Shown piece after piece: positions 1 through 6,229 of a stretch of DNA of 7,036 nt. The notes under the pieces were generated by a model. The model was not told the origin of the DNA. It saw only the letters and a program-made list of their open reading frames with translations, and searched no databases. Source of the DNA: Rhodothermales bacterium (GTDB taxonomy: Bacteria > Bacteroidota > Rhodothermia > Rhodothermales > UBA10348). The DNA lies in contig JAURGV010000127.1 of assembly GCA_030833605.1 (NCBI GenBank), positions 1-7,036 on the forward strand, written 5' to 3'. The position numbers and the translations under genes were made by a program. Numbering within the stretch: position 1 is the stretch's first letter; each line of letters opens with the position of its first letter.

Positions 1-1
1 T

Positions 2-1141
2 TCGTTTGAGGATTGTGCTCAATCTGATGCCGTGTTTATTTGCGTTCCTACCCCAATTTCAGAAAATAAAGACCCTGATCTGACGGCCATTCGTTCTGCA
101 TCTACCGCTCTGGGCCCATTTGTTAAAAAAGGTCAAGTGGTGGTGCTCAAGAGTACTACTTTTCCGACGACTACGGAAGAAGTTGTACGACCACTATTAG
201 AGAAGGCGGCAGGGTTAAAAGCCGGGGATGATTTTCATTTAGCCTATAGCCCCGAACGAGTAGACCCCGGTAATACCAAATGGACCACCGCCAATACGCC
301 CGTGGTGGTTGGTGGTTTAACGCCAGCTTGTTCGCAAGCAGCACACGATGTCTTAGCTGAAGTGACACCCAATGTTAAAATTGTCTCGTCGCCGCGGGTA
401 GCGGAGATGGAGAAATTGCTAGAGAACATTTTCCGAAGCGTAAACATTGCCTTAGTCAATGAAATGGCCATGTTGTGTGACCGAATGGGTGGGGTGAATT
501 TATGGGAAGTTGTAGAAGCAGCTTCCACCAAGCCCTTTGGGTATATGCCGTTTTATCCAGGCCCGGGCTTGGGTGGCCATTGCATTCCGATCGATCCCTA
601 TTACCTGTCGTGGTTAGCGCGCAAATACGATTTCGAAACGAGTTTCATCACTCTTTCAGCTCGTACGAATGAAGAAATGCCATTTTATGTAGTGGATGCA
701 ATCCAGCGTGTGCTCGCGGATCGCGGTCCTCTTGTGCCCGGCAAACCAAGTATTTTGATTTTGGGTGCCGCGTTCAAGAAGAACGTAGACGATTTGCGAC
801 ACTCTCCCGCATTCAAGATAATTGAGGTTTTGGAGCAGCAAACCAATGCAAAAGTAGATTTTAGTGACCCCCATGCTTCGGAATTTCGAAAGGAGTGGGT
901 GACAGGCAATCCTGTTATGCGTTCTGTTGAAGCAGGTCCAAAGCAAATTGCATCATACGACGTGGTGGTGCTAGTGACCGACCACGATGCGTTTGATTAC
1001 GAAATGATTGCTAATAACTCCCGCTTCATAATTGATACACGAAATGCGTTTAGAGGCATTGAGCTCCCGTCAGATCGGATTCGAGTACTTGGAGCTGGGG
1101 AATTTTTGACACACAAATTGAAAAGTCCGAATACCAACTAA
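2..1141 (+). CDS. wbpA: UDP-N-acetylglucosamine 6-dehydrogenase, WbpA type (5' partial)
   Basis: NAD-dependent nucleotide-sugar dehydrogenase that oxidises C6 of UDP-GlcNAc to give UDP-GlcNAcA in the cytoplasm, as a precursor for surface glycans. The frame is open to the left edge, with ten codons readable before the first possible start (GTG at 32), so the gene begins outside the window. About 50-60 residues with the N-terminal GxGxxG are missing compared with the usual length near 430. Counting from the GTG, visible landmarks are the VPTP strand (5-8), KSTTFPTTTEE (40-50), AYSPERVDPGN (71-81), the substrate-binding helix from ENIFRSVN (131-138), the catalytic motif GPGLGGHCIPIDPYY with Cys184, and GAAFKKNVDDLRHSP (245-259), typical of the C-terminal UDP-binding domain. 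The HCIPIDP form with PFGYMPFYPGPG before it fits WbpA/WecC-like enzymes better than Ugd. A ManNAc- or GalNAc-type substrate cannot be excluded. The stop overlaps the next start by one base (TAATG), so the two genes are probably co-translated. Confidence 0.9.
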   Translation, partial: SFEDCAQSDAVFICVPTPISENKDPDLTAIRSASTALGPFVKKGQVVVLKSTTFPTTTEEVVRPLLEKAAGLKAGDDFHLAYSPERVDPGNTKWTTANTPVVVGGLTPACSQAAHDVLAEVTPNVKIVSSPRVAEMEKLLENIFRSVNIALVNEMAMLCDRMGGVNLWEVVEAASTKPFGYMPFYPGPGLGGHCIPIDPYYLSWLARKYDFETSFITLSARTNEEMPFYVVDAIQRVLADRGPLVPGKPSILILGAAFKKNVDDLRHSPAFKIIEVLEQQTNAKVDFSDPHASEFRKEWVTGNPVMRSVEAGPKQIASYDVVVLVTDHDAFDYEMIANNSRFIIDTRNAFRGIELPSDRIRVLGAGEFLTHKLKSPNTN

Positions 1142-2046
1142 TGCACACCCAAACACCTAAGAATTTCGGTCTGATTGGCGCAGCAGGATATGTAGCTCCG
1201 CGTCATATGAAGGCCATCGTAGATACGGGAAATAGGCTCGTAGCTGCGCTGGATCCGTTTGACTCCGTAGGTGTGATGGACAAATATGCTCCGAATGCTA
1301 GCTTTTTCACGGAGTTCGAACGGTTTGATCGGCACGTAGAAAAACTCCGCCGGCAAGGAGAAGCACATCGGTTGCATTACGTCAGTATCGCGTCTCCCAA
1401 CTATCTACATGATGCGCATTGCCGATTTGCATTGAGAGCTGGCGCAGATGCCATCTGTGAGAAACCGCTTGTATTAAATCCGTGGAATGTGGATGCGCTT
1501 CAAGAGATCGAAGAAGAAACGGGGCAGCACATATATAATGTGCTTCAGCTTCGGCTCCACCCATCTGTAATTCGACTCAAAGAAAAAGTAGACGCAGAAA
1601 AAGGCGGAAAGCGCCACCAAGTCAACCTTAAATACATTACGTCACGTGGTAAGTGGTATTTCATCTCATGGAAAGGTGATCCAGCGAAATCGGGCGGCGT
1701 TGCAACCAATATTGGGGTTCACTTCTTCGATATGCTGATGTGGATTTTTGGGAAGGTGCAGCATTCGAGCGTTGAAATCAGCGAAGCCAATCGAATGAAA
1801 GGAAGACTGGTTTTAGAAAACGCGGATGTGGCGTGGCACCTTTCGGTTGACGCATCTGATTTGCCTCTGGAGGCCCGTGAGCAATCTACTTGGCGCTCTT
1901 TAACACTAGATGGCGAAGCATTTGAGTTTTCGGACGGTTTTGGAGACTTACATACCGCCGTTTACAACGGCATTCTCCAGGGGAACGGGTTTGGGCTCGC
2001 TGACGCTCGGCCAGCCATTGAACTTGTTCATCGAATTCGGGTTTGA
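1141..2046 (+). CDS. wbpB: UDP-GlcNAcA 3-dehydrogenase, WbpB/WlbA type (Gfo/Idh/MocA family)
   Basis: Oxidoreductase of the Gfo/Idh/MocA family, predicted to oxidise C3 of UDP-GlcNAcA to the 3-keto sugar. In the known pathway WbpE then transaminates and WbpD acetylates to give UDP-2,3-diacetamido-2,3-dideoxyglucuronate. The 301 residues show a Rossmann start (GLIGAAGYVAPRHMKAI, 10-26), VSIASPNYLHD (81-91), the family EKP motif in CEKPLVLNPWN (106-116), LQLRLHP (135-141), YITSRGKWY (165-173), and TNIGVHFFDML (189-199) carrying the active-site His194. These match WlbA/WbpB closely rather than the family in general. The ATG at 1141 is firm because it overlaps the upstream stop and gives the expected N-terminus. 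No Shine-Dalgarno is seen, which fits translational coupling. The protein ends right after the conserved ARPAIELVHRIR helix, perhaps 10-15 residues shorter than many homologues, probably harmless. Finding it directly behind wbpA strongly supports the pathway call. Confidence 0.92.
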   Translation: MHTQTPKNFGLIGAAGYVAPRHMKAIVDTGNRLVAALDPFDSVGVMDKYAPNASFFTEFERFDRHVEKLRRQGEAHRLHYVSIASPNYLHDAHCRFALRAGADAICEKPLVLNPWNVDALQEIEEETGQHIYNVLQLRLHPSVIRLKEKVDAEKGGKRHQVNLKYITSRGKWYFISWKGDPAKSGGVATNIGVHFFDMLMWIFGKVQHSSVEISEANRMKGRLVLENADVAWHLSVDASDLPLEAREQSTWRSLTLDGEAFEFSDGFGDLHTAVYNGILQGNGFGLADARPAIELVHRIRV

Positions 2047-2160
2047 AATGCTTTGTATGTGTGAGCCAAAGTAGAATTTATCAAAACACTCTTTCTATCC
2101 AGAACTTGTTGGCCTTATAGTTTGTATTTTGACCCACAAGGCAGGCTAAAAATAATGAAT

Positions 2161-2167
2161 GAGGAAG
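2161..2167 (+). promoter_or_regulatory. Ribosome binding site of the SLBB protein gene
   Basis: GAGGAAG lies seven bases before the ATG at 2175 and is a good purine-rich Shine-Dalgarno match. It supports that start, which also gives a clean signal peptide. The 128-base gap after the upstream gene (2047-2174) must hold any separate promoter. I see AT-rich TATAG/TATTTTG stretches near 2116-2131, but nothing with correct spacing to a second box. Confidence 0.55.
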
Positions 2168-2174
2168 TGTTTAG

Positions 2175-2672
2175 ATGGGGAAATTTAGTTCGATTCTAGC
2201 CATTCTATTGGTAGTTGGATCAAATTATGTGGTAGCCCAAACCGAACTAGATCGTTCCCGGCTAAGCCAAGCAGCATATTATAATTATTCCGAGCAGGGA
2301 GATGTAACTATTAAGGTGCACGTTTGGGGCGCTTTTCGTTTTCCAGGACTTTACGAAATTCCTCGTGGCACCACAATGAGTCAATTGGTTTCGTTAAGTG
2401 GGGGCCCACTTATTGGAGAAAGGGCTCATCGTTCAAAAAGAACGGTCAATTTGAAATTACATAGATCAGATGGGAATACTAGATCTGTAATTTTTCAAAC
2501 CAAAATGGAAAATGAAATTGTAGCTCGCACAGAAGACCCACCGCTAATGGATGGCGACGTGCTTAGCTCCGAAGCTGTGTTTAAACAAAGCTTTCAGTGG
2601 AGAGACGTATTTCCGATTGTGAGCATGGTAGGTACAATTGTGCTCATTGCAGATCGAATTAAGGCCAAATAA
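2175..2672 (+). CDS. Exported SLBB-domain protein, polysaccharide export related
   Basis: Small 165-residue protein with an N-terminal signal peptide (about 1-21, ILAILLVVGSNYVVA before Gln22). A single SLBB (soluble ligand-binding beta-grasp) domain follows from about 45 to 132: VTIKVHVWGAFRFPGLYEIP, then LVSLSGGP (71-78) and LMDGDVL (124-130). After the QWRDV segment, a hydrophobic stretch (about 145-160) suggests a C-terminal membrane anchor. SLBB domains are known from outer-membrane polysaccharide export proteins of the Wza family. This protein lacks the Poly_export (PES) domain that normally precedes SLBB, so it is probably not a complete export channel by itself. It may be an accessory periplasmic subunit, possibly anchored by its C-terminus. 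It lies among sugar-nucleotide genes, which supports a role in polysaccharide export. It runs convergent to ugd with only 7 bases between the stops. The exact function is inferred. Confidence 0.78.
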   Translation: MGKFSSILAILLVVGSNYVVAQTELDRSRLSQAAYYNYSEQGDVTIKVHVWGAFRFPGLYEIPRGTTMSQLVSLSGGPLIGERAHRSKRTVNLKLHRSDGNTRSVIFQTKMENEIVARTEDPPLMDGDVLSSEAVFKQSFQWRDVFPIVSMVGTIVLIADRIKAK

Positions 2673-2679
2673 ACATCTC

Positions 2680-4005
2680 CTATGGGCGTCCAATAGAGTG
2701 GTAATCAAAGCCTAATTCTTTCATTCTAGCTGGCTTGTAAAGATTACGGCCGTCGAAAATCAAAGGGGAATTCAAAAGGGTCTTAATACGTTCAAATTCT
2801 GGGCGCCTGAATTCATGCCATTCCGTACATATGGCTAACGCGTCAGCGTTTTCTAGCACTTCATATGGTTGGATTCCATATTCAATCAGATCTCCAAATA
2901 CGGCTTTTGTTGTATCCATGGCCTCTGGGTCGAAAGCCTTTACAGTTGCTCCGGCGTCTACCAAATCCTGAACTATGTAATGAGCAGGACTTTCGCGGAC
3001 ATCATCCGTCCTGGCTTTAAAGGCAAGGCCCCAAACCGCGATTATTTTTCCCTTTAGACTTCCACCAAAATGCTGGATAATGTTTTGGGAGAGGCGATGA
3101 CGTTGCCGGTCGTTCACAGTTAGAACGGCATCCAAAATCTTAAAATCATAGTTGTTTTCTGTGGACGTTCTATATAGCGCTTGAACATCTTTTGGGAAAC
3201 AACTACCTCCAAACCCCACGCCTGGATATAAGAACAAATTTCCAATGCGGCTATCCGTTCCCATACCTTGACGGACATGGTCAACGTTGGCACCAACCAT
3301 TTCACACAGATTGGCTACTTCATTGATGAATGAAATTTTCGTAGCTAAAAAGGAGTTTGCAGCGTATTTGGTAAGTTCGGAAGACCGTTCATCCATAATG
3401 AGAATTGGATTCCCTTGACGAACAAACGGTTCGTAAATAGAGCGCATAATATCTTCAGCCTTTTGGCTTGTTGTGCCTACCACAATACGTTCAGGCTTCA
3501 TGAAGTCCGCAATGGCTACGCCTTCTCGAAGAAACTCAGGGTTGGATACGACATCAAAATGAACGCCAGCTTTATGTCCCTTGGATTCGAGGATGGATTT
3601 AACGGCATCGGCAGTTCCAACTGGGACTGTTGATTTATTTACGACTACGCAATATTCTGAAAAGTCAGATTTTGACCAAATAGTGGCCAATTCGGCCGCT
3701 GCACCTTTGATATACGATAAATCAGCAGCTCCATCGCCGCCAGGTGGGGTAGGGAGGGCAAAAAACAATACTTTACAGGAATATGCCGCATCTTCCAGCT
3801 TCGTTGAAAACGATAAACGCCCTTCCTTGATATTACGCTTGAGGAGTAACTCAAGGCCCGTCTCAAATATGGTCGGAATTCCCTTGGAAAGCTTCTCTAC
3901 TTTAATCGGATCGATGTCGATGCATAACACATCGTATCCCATTTCTGCAAAACACGTTCCGGTTACAAGTCCTACGTATCCTGTTCCTACAATCCCAATT
4001 TTCAT
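2680..4005 (-). CDS. ugd: UDP-glucose 6-dehydrogenase
   Basis: Converts UDP-glucose to UDP-glucuronate with two NAD+, in the cytoplasm, giving a precursor for acidic polysaccharides. The full-length 441-residue protein has the three-part family layout. The N-terminal NAD domain begins MKIGIVGTGYVGLVTG, with LPTPPGGDGAADLSYI at 84-99. The central domain has NPEFLREG (155-162), LTKYAANSFLATKISFINE (211-229) with the catalytic-type Lys213 and Asn217, and GVGFGGSCFPKD (262-273) with catalytic Cys269. The C-terminal domain has WGLAFKARTDDVRESPA (325-341). The GSCFPKD form distinguishes it from the GHCIPID enzyme at the left edge, so the two dehydrogenases should use different substrates. Its ATG overlaps the gmd stop as ATGA (4002-4005), and no separate Shine-Dalgarno is visible, so it is probably translated by coupling as the second gene of the gmd-ugd operon. 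UDP-ManNAc or another UDP-hexose is a less likely substrate. Confidence 0.94.
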   Translation of the reverse strand: MKIGIVGTGYVGLVTGTCFAEMGYDVLCIDIDPIKVEKLSKGIPTIFETGLELLLKRNIKEGRLSFSTKLEDAAYSCKVLFFALPTPPGGDGAADLSYIKGAAAELATIWSKSDFSEYCVVVNKSTVPVGTADAVKSILESKGHKAGVHFDVVSNPEFLREGVAIADFMKPERIVVGTTSQKAEDIMRSIYEPFVRQGNPILIMDERSSELTKYAANSFLATKISFINEVANLCEMVGANVDHVRQGMGTDSRIGNLFLYPGVGFGGSCFPKDVQALYRTSTENNYDFKILDAVLTVNDRQRHRLSQNIIQHFGGSLKGKIIAVWGLAFKARTDDVRESPAHYIVQDLVDAGATVKAFDPEAMDTTKAVFGDLIEYGIQPYEVLENADALAICTEWHEFRRPEFERIKTLLNSPLIFDGRNLYKPARMKELGFDYHSIGRP

Positions 4006-5039
4006 GATCTAGCTTGTTTAAGATCTGATTCAACCATTTCTTGAATCATAGAATCTAACGTGTATTCGGGGTACCATCCTAATTGAGTATTTGCTTTAGT
4101 GGCATCACCAACGAGCAGTTCAACCTCTGCAGGTCGGAAATATCTTGGATCAACTGCAATGATGGTTTTCCCAGAAGCTTTGTCGACTCCGATTTCATTG
4201 ACACCTTCCCCGGACCATTCTAGGTTGACACCTGCTGCACTAAAAGCACTCGAACAAAATGAGCGTACAGAATGCATTTCACCAGTTGCTAGAACAAAAT
4301 CTTGAGGTTGATCTTGTTGAAGCATTAACCACATTCCACGGACGTAGTCTTTTGCATGGCCCCAATCCCTCTTCGCATCCATATTTCCGAGGTACAAACA
4401 ATCTTGTTGTCCTAGGCTGATGTGGGCTGCTGCGCGTGTTATTTTTCGAGTTACGAATGTCTCTCCTCGAATCGGGCTTTCGTGATTAAATAGAATACCA
4501 TTACAGGCAAACATATTATAGGCTTCACGATAATTAACAGTGATCCAATAACCGTACAATTTGGCAACACCATAGGGACTTCTAGGATAAAAGGGTGTTG
4601 TTTCTTTCTGAGGTACTTCTTGAACTAACCCAAAAAGTTCAGAAGTGGAAGCCTGATAAAATTTAGTTTCATTTTCTCGTCCAAGAATCCGAATGGCTTC
4701 GAGAATGCGAAGGACCCCAATTGCGTCAGAATTAGCCGTGTATTCAGGAGTATCAAAACTAACTTGGACATGGCTTTGCGCACCTAGGTTATAGATCTCA
4801 TCGGGTTTCACTTCTTGAATGATTCGGATTAAATTTGTCGAATCCGTTAAATCTCCGTAGTGCAAGAAGAAGCTTTGTTTTTGAACGTGTGGATCTTGGT
4901 ATAGGTGATCTATCCTGGACGTATTAAACGAACTTGAACGACGTTTAACACCGTGAACCTCGTAATCTTTAGCCAGGAGTAGTTCAGCCAAATAAGCTCC
5001 GTCTTGCCCTGTAATTCCTGTGATGAGTGCCTTCTTCAA
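4002..5039 (-). CDS. gmd: GDP-mannose 4,6-dehydratase
   Basis: Short-chain dehydrogenase/reductase family enzyme that turns GDP-D-mannose into GDP-4-keto-6-deoxy-D-mannose, the branch point to GDP-fucose, GDP-rhamnose or GDP-perosamine. The 345 residues contain the NADP site ALITGITGQDGAYL (4-17; GxxGxxG at 8, 11, 14), KRRSSSFNTSRIDHLYQD (32-49), the catalytic STSELFG (131-137, Thr132 and Glu134), YGVAK (Tyr156, Lys160), RGETFVTRKITRA (191-203) and KRDWGHAKDYV (223-233). Thr132, Glu134 and Tyr156 are the positions known in the E. coli enzyme. The start is unusual: TTG at 5039-5037 comes directly after an in-frame TAA (5042-5040), and an ATG lies three codons before that stop (5051-5049). TTG gives the normal N-terminus, and no strong Shine-Dalgarno is seen. 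It is the first gene of an operon with ugd (ATGA overlap). No fucose or rhamnose synthase follows within the window, so the end product is unknown. Confidence 0.94.
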   Translation of the reverse strand: MKKALITGITGQDGAYLAELLLAKDYEVHGVKRRSSSFNTSRIDHLYQDPHVQKQSFFLHYGDLTDSTNLIRIIQEVKPDEIYNLGAQSHVQVSFDTPEYTANSDAIGVLRILEAIRILGRENETKFYQASTSELFGLVQEVPQKETTPFYPRSPYGVAKLYGYWITVNYREAYNMFACNGILFNHESPIRGETFVTRKITRAAAHISLGQQDCLYLGNMDAKRDWGHAKDYVRGMWLMLQQDQPQDFVLATGEMHSVRSFCSSAFSAAGVNLEWSGEGVNEIGVDKASGKTIIAVDPRYFRPAEVELLVGDATKANTQLGWYPEYTLDSMIQEMVESDLKQARS

Positions 5040-5599
5040 TTAATTTGACATATTTATGAGAAAAATTCCTGACCTTAGATTTATTGTTCCATAGGATGAA
5101 ACATGAATGTCTTGAAATGCAATTCCAGCACCGGAAGTTAATTTAGCATTGTTCGCTGTCTTTTGATAATCAAAAGCATTTTGAACCGAGATTAATTTAA
5201 CACCTAGGAAGCTTGGAAATCTGATTGCCGAGAACTCCTTGCGAAGCATATTCAGTTCGTGACACAACCATTCTTGTTTTCGTTTCAATGAATCAAAGAT
5301 GGGTCATAAACTTTTAGTACAGCTAACAATAGATCTTCCAACACTTAGATTGTTCAATTGTATCATGAAAAGTGGCTTAGCCCGGAAATCTTTTTCGTGA
5401 AAGCATCTCTTGAAAATTCAATGGGCAGCTTTTCGGTTTTCCGACCTCCTAGGATCTTCGACGACACACAATTTCATTCCAACTATATGAAATAAAGTCA
5501 CCCTATAAGGTTTCGTTCATGCCTTAATGTGTAATGCAGCAGGGACCAAAGCAATAGGTACAGATAGTGAGCGCCAAAATTGGAAGATTGGTTCCGGTT
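5040..5599. other. Gene-free stretch upstream of gmd
   Basis: About 560 bases with no gene I can defend on either strand. It starts very AT-rich: 16 of the 60 bases at 5041-5100 are G or C. The only open frame of any length (minus strand, 5288-5040, 82 codons from a TTG) shows no recognisable motif and sits in the same frame as gmd, separated from it by the TAA. I treat it as leader sequence or decayed DNA. Since gmd-ugd has no other gene upstream in the same direction before the broken M14 fragment, the operon promoter is expected here. I could not find a well-spaced sigma-70 or Bacteroidota-type promoter by eye. No rho-independent terminator is evident behind the M14 fragment stop at 5600. 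Confidence 0.5.
5160..5176. repeat. 17-base perfect palindrome upstream of gmd
   Basis: CTTTTGAT and ATCAAAAG form a perfect 8-base inverted repeat around a single A, about 120 bases upstream of the gmd start. The shape is that of a dimeric regulator site. It is AT-rich and has no U-tract, so a terminator is unlikely. A repeat of this size can arise by chance in 7 kb, so a role as operator is only a suggestion from its place before the gmd-ugd operon. Confidence 0.3.
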
Positions 5600-6229
5600 C
5601 TAGTTTTTTCTTTTGGGCCAGCCGGTGCGGAGATCGTTCCAATTCATAAGTACGTTCCAAACCAGCGCGTGATTCCCGTGGGTGTTCCAGCGCCTTACGG
5701 GACGAGTGGCGAATAATATTACGTGCCCATCGCCTACAGGTACATCGAGTATGGCTGGGGTGCCTTCCAACTCGCCCGGATTTTGCAACATACCGCTCAT
5801 GTTTAGGTCTTTTTTTGCGAATGAAACTACCGTTCGCGGCACTTCGGCGCTAAAGGTTGCGTCTTTGAGCCAGTCGGGCGTTGAGTATCCTCCCACATTG
5901 GTGTTGACGCTGAAAACGGGAGACTGGCTGAAGTAGCCGGGAATATCGATGAAGGTGGTGTTGCTCGCAGGTGCTTTTGAGGTTTTGGTGGCTTTCGCGT
6001 CTTTTGATGAATCGCCTTTTGCGAGCAAGTCATATCCGTAGATGATGGGGCTGGTGGAGTCGGCGACTTGGGTGCGGGCGAGGAAGCCGCGGGCTTGGAG
6101 CGCCGAAGTTGAGCGGATGCTCACTCTTCGCGTAAGGCCCGCATCAATCGGTATAGCGGAACTTGAGCCCGTGGTAATAAACACGCCACCGCTTTCGATA
6201 AACTGCTTTAACGCCGCCGTGATCTGAGG
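5600..6229 (-). pseudogene. C-terminal fragment of an M14-family zinc carboxypeptidase-like protein
   Basis: The open frame begins after a TAA at 6232-6230 and runs 209 codons to a TAG at 5600. It has no native start: the first Val codon that could serve is the GTG at 6184, which falls inside a conserved stretch. From about 6223 down it reads ITAALKQFIESGGVFITTG, then SALQARGFLARTQV, SPIIYGYD, a Lys/Ala/Thr/Ser-rich linker, a PVFS segment, SGMLQNPGELEGTPAILDVP and GDGHVILFATRPVRRW, ending in HGNHALVWNVLMNWNDL. These are landmarks of the C-terminal glutaminase-like region of large (about 850-900 residue) secreted M14-family proteins. The peptidase domain with its zinc-binding HxxE and His is entirely absent. 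The C-terminal end looks natural. The first part of the fragment is GC-rich (43 of 60 bases at 6061-6120). Upstream it is joined out of frame to the phosphodiesterase remnant. The family is assigned from memory of homologues, moderately sure. That it is a remnant is well supported. Confidence 0.72.

Noticed and set aside
2106..2131. Promoter-like TTGTTG, TATAG and TATTTTG elements before the SLBB gene
   Set aside because: Spacing fits neither a sigma-70 promoter nor the Bacteroidota TTTG / TAnnTTTG pair, so no promoter is called.
3581..4012. 143-codon plus-strand open frame opposite ugd
   Set aside because: It lies wholly opposite the conserved N-terminal half of ugd, and its composition is that of an antisense shadow.
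5040..5288. 82-codon minus-strand open frame directly before gmd, starting with TTG
   Set aside because: No recognisable motif, no ribosome binding site, non-ATG start and no family resemblance. Its frame continuity with gmd is best explained by chance or decay.
5506..5526. TAAGG / CCTTA inverted repeat as terminator behind the M14 fragment
   Set aside because: Only five base pairs with an 11-base loop and no T-tract. Too weak to call.
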